Shown here piece after piece: positions 1-7,212 of a DNA stretch of 32,171 nucleotides; the first letter of the stretch is position 1, and each line of letters opens with the position of its first letter. The position numbers were made by a program, and so were the translations under genes. This stretch comes from Chloroflexota bacterium. Lineage in GTDB: Bacteria > Chloroflexota > Anaerolineae > Anaerolineales > UBA11858. The DNA lies in NCBI GenBank assembly GCA_016865865.1, contig VGOC01000032.1, positions 1 to 32,171 of the forward strand, given 5' to 3'. The notes beneath the pieces are model-generated. The model did no database searches. It was not told the origin of the DNA and saw only the letters and a list, made by a program, of their open reading frames with translations.

Positions 1-109
1 TAACCTGTTCGATGGCCCGGATCAAACCCATACAATGGGCAAACTGACCCCAAACAACCAGCATTGCATGATCGGTCAGGATGCTGCTTGGGCTTTGTTC
101 TTGTTTCAT
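1..109 (-). CDS. Transposase-like protein, N-terminal fragment cut by window edge
   Basis: Thirty-six codons read leftwards from an ATG at 109-107 and run off the window with no stop. A GAGGTG ribosome-binding site lies just upstream of the ATG (complement of about 114-119). The start MKQEQSPSSILTD followed by a VWGQFAHCMGLI-type stretch resembles, from memory, the N-termini of a DDE transposase family common in Chloroflexota and related genomes; no catalytic residues lie in the visible part. If so, an insertion sequence ends between here and about 190. I could not identify its terminal repeat because the other end is outside the window. The family call is recognition only and could be wrong. 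Confidence 0.45.
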   Translation of the reverse strand, partial: MKQEQSPSSILTDHAMLVVWGQFAHCMGLIRAIEQV

Positions 110-259
110 GATGGCACCTCGCTCGAAATTGGGTTGCCACAGCTTAGCCCAGAATATTGATTTGGAAAAGTTCTATTTTTTCGCCGATTTTTGCATGTCG
201 GCCTACTTTTGCACAAAAGTTACGTTAACTTACCTGCCGGGGATGTTGATAGGATCGAG

Positions 260-271
260 TATAATAAGCAT
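260..271 (+). promoter_or_regulatory. -10 box (TATAAT) for a probably leaderless hepT transcript
   Basis: A perfect TATAAT at 260-265 is separated by six bases from the ATG at 272, so transcription would be expected to start at or next to the A of the start codon. No Shine-Dalgarno sequence precedes this ATG. No good -35 box is visible. The same arrangement occurs at 10334-10346. Leaderless transcription is inferred. Confidence 0.5.
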
Positions 272-697
272 ATGGATATCAATGGCGTGATTGTTCGGAA
301 ACTGGAGTCGCTGGATATTGCCCTGGGAGAATTGCGCTCCTTGGGGAAGGTCAGTATACAGCAATTGCAGGAGGATTGGCGCACAAGGCGGGCGATCGAG
401 CGCGATTTGCAGGTCCTGGTTGAAATAGTGATGGATGTATGCCAGCGATTGTTATCAATATCTGGTCAGACGCCGCCTACAACGGGTGGAGAAGCCATTC
501 AGCGTTGTATTCAGCTTGGCGCATTATCCGAGTACGATGCCTACCGCAAAATGGTGCAGTTTCGCAATTTTGTCGTTCACCGGTATGAGCGTGTGGATGA
601 TGACATCCTGGTTGGCATGGTCAACAACCATTTGGGCGATTTCGAACGCTTCCGCACGGAGATTCTGGCTTATGTTAAAAAGAATCGATTGGGCTAG
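272..697 (+). CDS. HepT-like toxin (HEPN domain, DUF86)
   Basis: This 141-residue protein is all-helical HEPN-type, the length expected for the DUF86/HepT family. The signature RX4HXY motif is present as Arg98, His103 and Tyr105 (RNFVVHRY). In characterised HepT toxins, Arg and His form the RNase active site and the Tyr is the residue adenylylated by the partner MntA. The ATG at 272 was chosen because the family N-terminus begins there and a TATAAT lies exactly six bases upstream; longer in-frame extension upstream looks non-coding. The downstream nucleotidyltransferase gene overlaps its 3' end by 26 bases, so the two form a toxin-antitoxin operon. Here the HEPN gene comes first. The adjacent transposase fragment fits a mobile or accessory setting. 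Confidence 0.88.
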   Translation: MDINGVIVRKLESLDIALGELRSLGKVSIQQLQEDWRTRRAIERDLQVLVEIVMDVCQRLLSISGQTPPTTGGEAIQRCIQLGALSEYDAYRKMVQFRNFVVHRYERVDDDILVGMVNNHLGDFERFRTEILAYVKKNRLG

Positions 698-1061
698 TGT
701 CGCGCAGGTCTTCGACCCTTTTCCCAATGTGATTGCTGCCTGGGCTTTCGGTTCTGCCCAGGATGGGGAGATCAGAGAGGGGGGCGATGTAGATATTGCC
801 GTATTATTCCATGCAATTCCATCACTGGATGAGCGCGCCGGGTTGCGGGCTGCATTGCAAACAAACCTTCAATTCGATGATATTGACCTTTTGGTGCTAA
901 ACGGAGCATCGCCAATCACACGCTTCGAGGCGATTTCTGGCCACTCGATTTATTGCCGGGATGTGTGGGCGCGCGCCGAATTCGATTCCTTGACGGCGCG
1001 TGAATACGAAGATGCCATTGCCTTTCTGCAGTGGGGGCTGGAGAGTTACCTCCCCGCTTGA
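672..1061 (+). CDS. MntA-like antitoxin, minimal nucleotidyltransferase
   Basis: This is a 129-residue minimal nucleotidyltransferase of the MNT/KNTase fold. The diagnostic GSX10DXD motif is complete: Gly27-Ser28, then ten residues, then Asp39-Val40-Asp41. It is therefore likely to be an active enzyme that adenylylates the HEPN toxin encoded just upstream, as described for HepT/MntA. The ATG at 672 lies inside the end of hepT (stop at 697), giving a 26-base overlap and probable translational coupling. An in-frame extension back to 435 exists but runs antiparallel to nothing recognisable and overlaps hepT, so it is not used. The gene ends 26 bases before a convergent gene. Confidence 0.87.
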   Translation: MLKRIDWASVAQVFDPFPNVIAAWAFGSAQDGEIREGGDVDIAVLFHAIPSLDERAGLRAALQTNLQFDDIDLLVLNGASPITRFEAISGHSIYCRDVWARAEFDSLTAREYEDAIAFLQWGLESYLPA

Positions 1062-1087
1062 TTGGTCAGGGTCTTTCGCGCCTGGCT

Positions 1088-1897
1088 CTATGCAAGTTCG
1101 CGGCGGCGCATACGATAGCGGATTGTCAGAACGATCGCCGGGACAAAAAGCAGGACGGCGATGCTGCCCAAACAGGGCCGGGGAGGGCCGGGCGTTTCTG
1201 GAGATGTCGGAGTGAGTGAGGGTTGCGGGGTGCTGACAGTCGTCTCATCGAGATCGAATCCAGCCTCGCAATCCGGATCAATCTGGCCGTCGAGCGCGCC
1301 ATCACAGATGAAATCTTGCGCTCCTGAAGGGCAGTCATCCGGGCATGTCAGGTAGTTCTCCCCTTCTGTGATATTACACAAGCCATCCACAACACATTGC
1401 ACGGTGATCGCCCAACTGGAGGTGGTATAAACCTCCTCCCCCATGACGATCTGGGCTGGAGGAATCACATAAAGTCCAGGCTGGCGCGGGGTCAGCCAAT
1501 AAGCCATAGCGGTAGTCTGCCCGGCAGCGAGCCGGATATGCCATTCATAATACCAGAGATTAAAACCTTCCTGGCCCTCCGCGGGTGGGACGGCGTCATA
1601 CCCCGGATCGAAAATTTTAGTCGCCTTGGCCTGGGATTGGTCGAAGTCCGCCTCGCCAAGTTTTTCGAAGAGGCGAAATTCAAGCTCATCGCTTCCGATA
1701 TTTTCGATCTGGATGACCACCCAGGACTGCTGACCGACCTGGGCGAGCTGCGGAGCGGTGCGAGTGATCACCAGGTTGCCCCACTGCTCGCTCTGGCTGT
1801 CCGTCTGGGCAAGTACGCTGGAGACCTGGCTGCAGATGAGAATGACCGCCAGAGCCGAAGCGAGCGATATCTTCTGTAACAGGGGTATCTTGTTCAT
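1088..1897 (-). CDS. Exported, C-terminally membrane-anchored protein with Cys-rich segment
   Basis: The protein has 269 residues. An N-terminal signal peptide (MNKIPLLQK followed by a hydrophobic run and a VLAQ cleavage-like site) precedes a beta-sandwich-like region resembling CARDB/Ig-type modules. A short Cys-rich stretch follows (CNITEGENYLTCPDDC, then CDGALDGQIDPDC). Next come a Pro/Thr-rich linker and a C-terminal hydrophobic helix ending in RYRMRRRELA, as expected for a surface protein held in the membrane by its tail. The start codon overlaps the upstream stop codon as ATGA (1897-1894), which decides the start and implies translational coupling with the transglutaminase-like gene. 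An alternative ATG lies at 1909. Function is unknown; a partner or substrate of the coupled enzyme is a reasonable guess. Confidence 0.75.
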   Translation of the reverse strand: MNKIPLLQKISLASALAVILICSQVSSVLAQTDSQSEQWGNLVITRTAPQLAQVGQQSWVVIQIENIGSDELEFRLFEKLGEADFDQSQAKATKIFDPGYDAVPPAEGQEGFNLWYYEWHIRLAAGQTTAMAYWLTPRQPGLYVIPPAQIVMGEEVYTTSSWAITVQCVVDGLCNITEGENYLTCPDDCPSGAQDFICDGALDGQIDPDCEAGFDLDETTVSTPQPSLTPTSPETPGPPRPCLGSIAVLLFVPAIVLTIRYRMRRRELA

Positions 1898-4161
1898 GGT
1901 GCGCCACATCCTATAATCTCGGAAATGGTTGGCCCCCAACCGGGGGTCGAGAAGGCATCCCGGAAGCAGGCAATCCCCGGCTGGCAGAGCGGCGGGAAAT
2001 CCACGCTCTCTGGTTCGGTCCCCGTGCAGGCATCCCCGTCCGGCTGGATGCCGTCGTAACAATATAGGGATTGATTCAGGTTGGAGCAGTAGCCGTAGCC
2101 AGATGGCAGGCGGCCCAACGTGATTGAGTGAGTATTCCCTGTCGTGTCTACGACATGCCAGAACCGGTCGCCCGGCAGTTTAACGACATCATAGCAGTGC
2201 GCGCCGTCGCAGAAATTGTTGACGCTGGTCTGCGGGTAGCCGGCCTTGCGCAGAAGGGTGGCTACGGCCTCCGCGTAGTCCCGGCATACGCCGGTTTGGT
2301 AATCGTTGATCAATCTTTCGGCAGGGTTAGCTCCGATCCCTTCGACATTGCCTTCAGGATACAGCCAGGTATATCCCTCCATCCAACGGGCAAATGGGCC
2401 AAGCCCCTCGATGATGTACAGGCCAACGCAACGGGAGCAGCCGGTGGATTGGCTGGTCAGATTCCGGGCAGCGCGGCAGAGAGCGGGGTCGGGCATGGCA
2501 TCCATGCGGGCCGCCTCCTCCGCAGCCATCTCATCAATAGTCATCCCTTCATAGGTGTTCGGGATGCTGCAACAACGTGTGGCTTCTTCGATCACATGAT
2601 CCAGATCGGGATGGCATACCTCATATAATCGGCAGGGATATTCCAGCCAGCTACTGGTCCAATACAGTTCTATCGCGTGTGGGTCATCGGGATAGATGGA
2701 GGTGCAGGGAGTGTCGGAAGGGGCGTAGCGAGTGCCTGTCGTGCAGCGGGTATTGCAGGGTGGGCAAATCCCCCCGCAGTCAATTCCCTCCTCGCCCTGG
2801 TTCTGGATGCCGTCTGCACAGGTACCCTGGCTCGAGAAACAAAAGTTAGGGATGGCCGATGCGACTGGGATGCAGCGGTCTTCATTGCAGGACCAGTTGA
2901 AGCTGGTCGGCAGGGAGCCGAGGCCGGAACAGTCGGCAGTTGTGTGTAGGATGGCTTCGGAGGAGGGCGCAATACCATACTCGAATGCCAGATTGCAGGA
3001 GCATTCGGTCAGAATCCCATCATTGCAACTGTCTCGACAGCCAGTCTCGCCGCCTGCGTAGCGGGCAGCCACCGAGCCGGCCCTCAGCATGGCGGTGCGG
3101 CCTGCCCCCCCATCGGTGTCGTTGCACAGGCAGCCGTTCTCGTAGACATAGCCAACCTGTACCGCAGGGGTGTAGGGGCAGTCGTCCCGGAAATTAAGCA
3201 CGCCATCCTGGTCGCCATCGTCGAAGGCTGCTGGCATGAGCGGCCCCTCCACAATGGCTGCAAACCAGTCAACAGGCGCCTCCACCGGCGGGGGCGTTGC
3301 GATAGTCAAAGGAGGGGGCGCGGCTACAGTCTCTGTGGGGAGAGGTGTATCGGGGCAGCCATCCTGGTCGAGATAGCTGTTCATGGTTTCGGGCTGGTCA
3401 GGGCACTGATCCAGGCAGGTCTTGAGTCCGTCCCCGTCCGGGTCGCGGTCGTCACAGGGATCGCAGACATTCCCCAGGCCATCGCCGTCCTGGTCCTCCT
3501 GCGCGGAGTTAGCCGCCTGCGGGCAGTTGTCCTGGCTGTCCGAGACTCCATCCTGGTCGGTGTCGGCCACCGATGGGCGGATGCGGGCGGAGGTCCAGAC
3601 TGCCCAGTCCTGCCCGGAGGACTGTCCGGCCTGCACAACCAGCTCGAAGGCGACTGTCTTGCCGGCATAGGCGGCCAGCGAGACGGTCGCTTCGTTGAGC
3701 CGGCCGTCGTAGGCGGCTGGCAGGTTGACCAGCGCGACGGATTGCGCCCCTGGCTCGAGGACTTTGACCAGGAAAGTCGCCCCGTCGCTGCCCTGGGCGC
3801 CGTTCAGGAATCCAGCCTGCACGTAGAGTTCCGCGCTGCTCCCGATGGCGACCTGAGGGTAGCTGCCGGAAATCCAGCCATTCGCTGTCCATTGCGGGTG
3901 AGTCTGCAGGACGAACGGATAGACGACGCCATCCTCCAATTGCGCGCCCTGGCGGAACAGGGCGAATCCCCGGTCGTCCGTCTCCTGTCCGGGGAAGGGC
4001 AGCACCCCCGCGCCAGATTGCCAGGTCGCCTGGGCTGCGCGTTCGATGAAGTTGTAGTCGTTGGTCGCCTGGGGGCTGGGGTTGGAAGGGAGGAATGACG
4101 AAAGAAGGAGAACGCTGACCAAAACAGTCAGGAGTTTGCCAATACCGGGATGGTTGAGCAT
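1894..4161 (-). CDS. Secreted transglutaminase-like protein with thrombospondin type 3 repeats
   Basis: The protein has 755 residues from an ATG at 4161 preceded by AAAGGAG with seven-base spacing. In order it carries a signal peptide (about 1-32), a beta-rich domain (about 45-200), and Asp-rich calcium-binding thrombospondin type 3 repeats (DTDQDGVSDSQDNCP, DQDGDGLGNVCD, DPDGDGLKTC, DGDQDGVLNFRDDCP). A long Cys-rich middle follows, then a C-terminal transglutaminase-like domain. In that domain Cys626 (GVCRDYA), His655 (GAHCYD) and Asp672 (HVVDTTGN) match the Cys-His-Asp triad in order and spacing. Members of this fold act as proteases or crosslinking/amide-transfer enzymes; which applies here cannot be read from sequence. 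The many cysteines suggest disulfides outside the cytoplasm. It is first in a two-gene unit, overlapping the next gene by ATGA. Confidence 0.83.
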   Translation of the reverse strand: MLNHPGIGKLLTVLVSVLLLSSFLPSNPSPQATNDYNFIERAAQATWQSGAGVLPFPGQETDDRGFALFRQGAQLEDGVVYPFVLQTHPQWTANGWISGSYPQVAIGSSAELYVQAGFLNGAQGSDGATFLVKVLEPGAQSVALVNLPAAYDGRLNEATVSLAAYAGKTVAFELVVQAGQSSGQDWAVWTSARIRPSVADTDQDGVSDSQDNCPQAANSAQEDQDGDGLGNVCDPCDDRDPDGDGLKTCLDQCPDQPETMNSYLDQDGCPDTPLPTETVAAPPPLTIATPPPVEAPVDWFAAIVEGPLMPAAFDDGDQDGVLNFRDDCPYTPAVQVGYVYENGCLCNDTDGGAGRTAMLRAGSVAARYAGGETGCRDSCNDGILTECSCNLAFEYGIAPSSEAILHTTADCSGLGSLPTSFNWSCNEDRCIPVASAIPNFCFSSQGTCADGIQNQGEEGIDCGGICPPCNTRCTTGTRYAPSDTPCTSIYPDDPHAIELYWTSSWLEYPCRLYEVCHPDLDHVIEEATRCCSIPNTYEGMTIDEMAAEEAARMDAMPDPALCRAARNLTSQSTGCSRCVGLYIIEGLGPFARWMEGYTWLYPEGNVEGIGANPAERLINDYQTGVCRDYAEAVATLLRKAGYPQTSVNNFCDGAHCYDVVKLPGDRFWHVVDTTGNTHSITLGRLPSGYGYCSNLNQSLYCYDGIQPDGDACTGTEPESVDFPPLCQPGIACFRDAFSTPGWGPTISEIIGCGAP

Positions 4162-4187
4162 CTTACACTCCTTTCCACTAGGTAGTT

Positions 4188-4211
4188 CCATTCTAGCATA
4201 TGCCAGAATGG
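4188..4211. promoter_or_regulatory. 24-bp near-palindrome, candidate operator
   Basis: The stretch CCATTCT-A-GCATATGC-C-AGAATGG reads almost identically on both strands, with one symmetric mismatch pair. It covers the -10 box and most of the spacer of the minus-strand promoter for the gene starting at 4161, where a dimeric repressor would block transcription. No regulator can be assigned. Confidence 0.45.
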
Positions 4212-4218
4212 AATACAA
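4190..4218 (-). promoter_or_regulatory. Sigma-70-type promoter for the transglutaminase-like operon
   Basis: On the minus strand, TTGTAT (complement of 4213-4218) is followed after exactly 17 bases by TAGAAT (complement of 4190-4195). The start codon is at 4161. The -35 box lies almost entirely inside the 8-bp target duplication of the first hairpin element, so that element sits directly against the promoter. Confidence 0.55.
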
Positions 4219-4221
4219 GAC

Positions 4222-4333
4222 GTAACAGCTCAGCCATCGAACGGATTAGCCCGAAAAAAGGGTGTGCGAAGGGGGCTACGCCCCCTTCGCACACCCTTTT
4301 TTCGGGTACTTCCCCGTATGGCTGAGTAGTTAC
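4222..4333 (+). mobile_element. MITE-like hairpin element, copy 1 (intact, 8-bp TSD)
   Basis: This 112-bp element begins GTAAC and ends GTTAC with long imperfect terminal inverted repeats and an inner perfect stem (AGGGTGTGCGAAGGGGG pairing across a CTACG-type loop). TTTTTT lies on the distal side on either strand, so it looks like a two-way intrinsic terminator. It is flanked by a perfect direct repeat TACAAGAC at 4214-4221 and 4334-4341. End A (CTGCTCAGCCATCGAACGG type) is left and end B (CTACTCAGCCATACGGGG type) is right. It lies between two divergently transcribed operons. Confidence 0.9.
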
Positions 4334-4375
4334 TACAAGACTTGATGAGAAGATGCGTTTTTCCCGTGGGCGGAC

Positions 4376-4405
4376 TCGACTCTACGTCTAGAATCCTACT
4401 ATAAT
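4376..4405 (+). promoter_or_regulatory. Candidate promoter for the 4604-7123 operon
   Basis: TCGACT at 4376-4381 and a perfect TATAAT at 4400-4405 are 18 bases apart. The first downstream gene starts at 4604. The second hairpin element (4463-4576) therefore lies inside the predicted 5' untranslated leader, where its terminator-like stem could reduce read-through. Confidence 0.45.
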
Positions 4406-4462
4406 GGTATGTGTCCACTGCCAAAACTACGTGTCGCTAGTAAGCTGCCACCTACAAAATCC

Positions 4463-4576
4463 GTAACTGCTCAGTCATCGAATGGATTAGCCCGAAAAAA
4501 GGGTGTGCGTGGGGGTGCGCAGCACCCCCACGCACACCCTTTTTTCGGGAATTTCTCCGTTTGGCTGAGTAGTTAC
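4463..4576 (+). mobile_element. MITE-like hairpin element, copy 2 (intact, 8-bp TSD)
   Basis: This 114-bp copy is oriented A to B with the same GTAAC/GTTAC ends. Its core has compensatory changes (GTGTGCGTGGGGGTGCGCAGCACCCCCACGC type) that keep the stem paired. A perfect direct repeat CAAAATCC flanks it at 4455-4462 and 4577-4584. It lies only 129 bp from copy 1, but has its own target duplication, so it inserted independently. Confidence 0.9.
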
Positions 4577-4603
4577 CAAAATCCTTTATACCAGGAGTGA
4601 ATC

Positions 4604-4963
4604 ATGAATCGTCAAGAGAGCGAACAAGATCGTTTGAAAAGGCTGCGTGACCAGCAAATCCGGGCAAGAGACCCATCGGTCAAGGAGCAGCGCATCAGCC
4701 AGCATATCACCGCGCAGCAAAAGCGCAAGCGCAAGAACGAGAATTTCATCAAAGATTCGGTCGGGGATGTCTCGCACAAGGTCAAGGGGGTCTATATCGG
4801 GGCTGTGTTGGGCCTGGTGATCATGATCACGCTGCCCATGTTGATCGAGGGCCGCGCCGCGATCATCATCGGCGTCGCCGCGTTTCCCTTTTCGATGGCC
4901 CTGGGATTTATCATCGGCGCCTCGTTCGATTGGCGGGACGAATTACGAGATCATATCAAGTAA
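4604..4963 (+). CDS. Small two-helix membrane protein of unknown function
   Basis: The protein has 119 residues, with AGGAG just upstream of the ATG. The first 55 or so residues are highly charged (Lys, Arg, Glu, Gln; QQKRKRKNENF) and probably cytoplasmic and helical. Two hydrophobic segments follow at about 63-80 and 84-106, with a short EGRAA turn between them, and then a charged tail (DWRDELRDHIK). I do not recognise a family. General topology is like AtpI/AtpZ-type small proteins, but no motif supports that. It ends seven bases before yqeB-like and is probably cotranscribed with it. Confidence 0.65.
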   Translation: MNRQESEQDRLKRLRDQQIRARDPSVKEQRISQHITAQQKRKRKNENFIKDSVGDVSHKVKGVYIGAVLGLVIMITLPMLIEGRAAIIIGVAAFPFSMALGFIIGASFDWRDELRDHIK

Positions 4964-4970
4964 TTTAGTT

Positions 4971-5795
4971 ATGGAACGACGTATTCCTGTTGTTATTTTG
5001 CGCGGCGGCGGAGATTTGGCGAGTGGCGTGGCCTTGCGTCTCTGGCATGTGGGCATCAAAATAGTCATAACCGAATTGCCCCAACCCCTGGTGGTGCGGC
5101 GATTGGTGGCCTTTGCCAGCGCGGTCTACGAGGGTGAAATCGTCGTCGAAGGCCTCACCGCCGTTCTGATGAAAAGCGTGGCCGACGCCTTGGGGGTGTT
5201 GGTCTCGAATAGGATTCCTGTTCTTGTGGACGCCGATTGTGCGATTCGTCATGCTGCCGAACTCGATGTGCGCGCCATTGTAGATGCCCGGATGAGGAAA
5301 AAGCCCCCTGAATTGGGGATGGACGCGGCTCCCCTGATGATCGGCTTGGGGCCCGGTTTCGTGGCTGGGGAGAACTGTCATGCGGTCATCGAGACCAACC
5401 GCGGCCACTTTTTAGGGAGGGTGATCTGGAAAGGCGCGCCACAGGCGGATACCGGCGTCCCTGGGGCGGTAGCCAGTCACAGCGCGTCGCGCGTGCTGCG
5501 CGCTCCCGCTGAGGGAAATCTGCGCGCCGTCAGAGAACTTGGCGACAGGGTGAAACAAGGGGACCTTATCGCCGAAGTGAACGACCAGCCCATCCTGGCG
5601 CCCTTCGATGGGATTTTGCGCGGCCTGGTTCATGAGGGGTTGCCGGTTCACATAGGCATGAAGGTCGGCGATGTGGACCCTCGCGACGATCCCAGTTATG
5701 CTTACCTGGCGTCCGAGAAATCGCTGGCGATTGGAGGGGGAGTGCTCGAAGCCTTGCTGTCGCGGCCAGAAATACGAAATACGCTGTGGCGATGA
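4971..5795 (+). CDS. yqeB: Selenium-dependent molybdenum hydroxylase system protein, YqeB (EF2563) family
   Basis: The protein has 274 residues. The N-terminal VVILRGGGDLASGVALRL stretch is the glycine-rich, Rossmann-like start typical of this family. It is followed by a central region ending in GPGFVAGENCHAVIETNRG and a C-terminal biotinyl/lipoyl-like domain (APAEGNLRAVRELGDRVKQG and APFDGILRGLVHEG). YqeB family proteins occur with the labile-selenium molybdenum hydroxylases and are thought to help mature their cofactor; the exact reaction is not established. No RBS is visible and the start lies seven bases after the previous stop, suggesting coupling. It overlaps the downstream yqeC-mocA gene by ATGA. 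No selenium-dependent hydroxylase structural gene lies in the window. Confidence 0.86.
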   Translation: MERRIPVVILRGGGDLASGVALRLWHVGIKIVITELPQPLVVRRLVAFASAVYEGEIVVEGLTAVLMKSVADALGVLVSNRIPVLVDADCAIRHAAELDVRAIVDARMRKKPPELGMDAAPLMIGLGPGFVAGENCHAVIETNRGHFLGRVIWKGAPQADTGVPGAVASHSASRVLRAPAEGNLRAVRELGDRVKQGDLIAEVNDQPILAPFDGILRGLVHEGLPVHIGMKVGDVDPRDDPSYAYLASEKSLAIGGGVLEALLSRPEIRNTLWR

Positions 5796-7123
5796 AATTG
5801 AGACAGGCTCTTCGTCTCCCCAATTCCCCCCGCCTGGCTCTTGTCGGCGCAGGAGGCAAGACGACGGCGCTTTTTCACCTGGCCCGCGAGATGGACGCGC
5901 CAGTGATCGTTACGGCCTCCACGCATTTAGCTGTCGAGCAAACTCGACTAGCCAACCAGCATTTCATCCTTCAGGAGAGCGAGGATGTCAACCATCTCGA
6001 GGATATTCCCCTTTCGGGCGTGATCCTTTTGACCGGCCCGATCGAGGGGGATAGAACGACTAGCCTGCCGGAAGAGATCATGGCATGGTTGGATCAATTT
6101 TGCGGCTATCATTCCCTCCCCATACTGATCGAGGCCGACGGCGCGCGCCAGCTTCCTTTGAAAGCGCCTGCCGCTCATGAGCCGCCGATCCCCTCGTTTG
6201 TGGACACGGTGGTCGTCGTGGCTGGCCTGACTGGTTTGGTCAAACCGTTGACCTCCGAGTGGGCGCACCGTCATGAACGCTTTGCCGAGCTTTCGGGGTT
6301 GGCAGTTGGCGAACCTGTCACGCCCGCTGCCCTTGCGCGCGTGCTGACTCACCCCGAGGGAGGCTTGAAAAACATCCCTCCAGATGCGCGACGGATCGCC
6401 CTGCTCAACCAGGCGGATACTCCCGCGTTACAGGCGTCGGCTAAGGAACTGAATAGCCTCTTGCAGCCAACATATCAAGCCGTTGTGGTTGCTTCTTTAT
6501 CCCCAATCACCAATGACCAGCCACCGACCATCCATGCCGTTTATGAGCCTATCGCTGGGATCGTCCTCGCTGGGGGGGCTGGCGTTCGATATGGCGAACC
6601 CAAGCAATTGCTGCCCTGGCGGGGACGTCCGTTGGTGTGGCATGTGGCGAAGAAGGCTCTGGAAGCAGGGTTATCTCCGGTAGTGGTCGTTAGCGGCGCC
6701 TACCCCGATCAGGTGCGCGCTGCTTTGCACGATCTGCCGGTCGTGCTCGTACACAATCCGGATTGGGCTGTGGGGCAGAGCGCCTCGGTTCGGGCGGGAT
6801 TGCGCGCTGTACCCTCTCAGAGTGGAGGCGCGATCTTCCTTCTGGCCGACCAACCCCAGGTTCCAGAAGCGTTGATCCGCAGCCTGGTTGAAGTCCACGC
6901 CCGGGGGGGCGCGCCCATCGTCGCCCCGCTGGTTCAGGGTCAACGAGCGAATCCAGTCCTATTCGATCGCGCTACTTTCGGCGATTTCGAACAACTCGTC
7001 GGCGATGTTGGCGGTCGCGAATTGTTCTCGAAGTATCCTGTGAAATGGGCGCCATGGCGCGATGATCTGCCCGTTTTGGATATAGATACCCCCGAAGATT
7101 ATCAGCGATTGTTAGGATTATAG
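5792..7123 (+). CDS. YqeC-MocA fusion: selenium cofactor accessory protein joined to molybdenum cofactor nucleotidyltransferase
   Basis: The protein has 443 residues and two clear halves. Residues 1 to about 235 are YqeC-like: a P-loop GAGGKTT at 19-25 and the family motif EADGARQLPLKAP at 114-126. Residues from about 250 are a MobA/MocA-like nucleotidyltransferase: GIVLAGGAGVRYGEPKQLLPW at 256-276 binds the nucleotide, and LADQPQV at 351-357 carries the metal-binding Asp353. MocA-type enzymes attach CMP to molybdopterin cofactor for the xanthine dehydrogenase family. Fusing both to a YqeB neighbour points to one maturation pathway for a selenium-dependent Mo hydroxylase. The ATG at 5792 overlaps the yqeB stop as ATGA; a GTG two codons earlier (5786) is the alternative. 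Confidence 0.87.
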   Translation: MKLRQALRLPNSPRLALVGAGGKTTALFHLAREMDAPVIVTASTHLAVEQTRLANQHFILQESEDVNHLEDIPLSGVILLTGPIEGDRTTSLPEEIMAWLDQFCGYHSLPILIEADGARQLPLKAPAAHEPPIPSFVDTVVVVAGLTGLVKPLTSEWAHRHERFAELSGLAVGEPVTPAALARVLTHPEGGLKNIPPDARRIALLNQADTPALQASAKELNSLLQPTYQAVVVASLSPITNDQPPTIHAVYEPIAGIVLAGGAGVRYGEPKQLLPWRGRPLVWHVAKKALEAGLSPVVVVSGAYPDQVRAALHDLPVVLVHNPDWAVGQSASVRAGLRAVPSQSGGAIFLLADQPQVPEALIRSLVEVHARGGAPIVAPLVQGQRANPVLFDRATFGDFEQLVGDVGGRELFSKYPVKWAPWRDDLPVLDIDTPEDYQRLLGL

Positions 7124-7212
7124 TGCGACTAGGACTTATTTACCTCTTGCGTTGGCGCTTTTGTTGAGCTATATTCGAGTAGAATTAGGGTAGAATATAG
7201 GAGCGCATGCGA

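Noticed and set aside
81-290. Short plus-strand frame at the left edge
   Set aside because: It overlaps the transposase-like fragment and the hepT promoter and start, with no RBS and no recognisable product.
1397-1879. 160-codon plus-strand frame inside the 1088-1897 gene
   Set aside because: The minus-strand frame has a signal peptide, Cys motifs, a membrane tail and ATGA coupling; the plus-strand frame has none of these.
4409-4600. Plus-strand frame running through hairpin element copy 2
   Set aside because: Most of it is element sequence, it has no RBS, and the same element-derived peptide arises wherever a copy is read.
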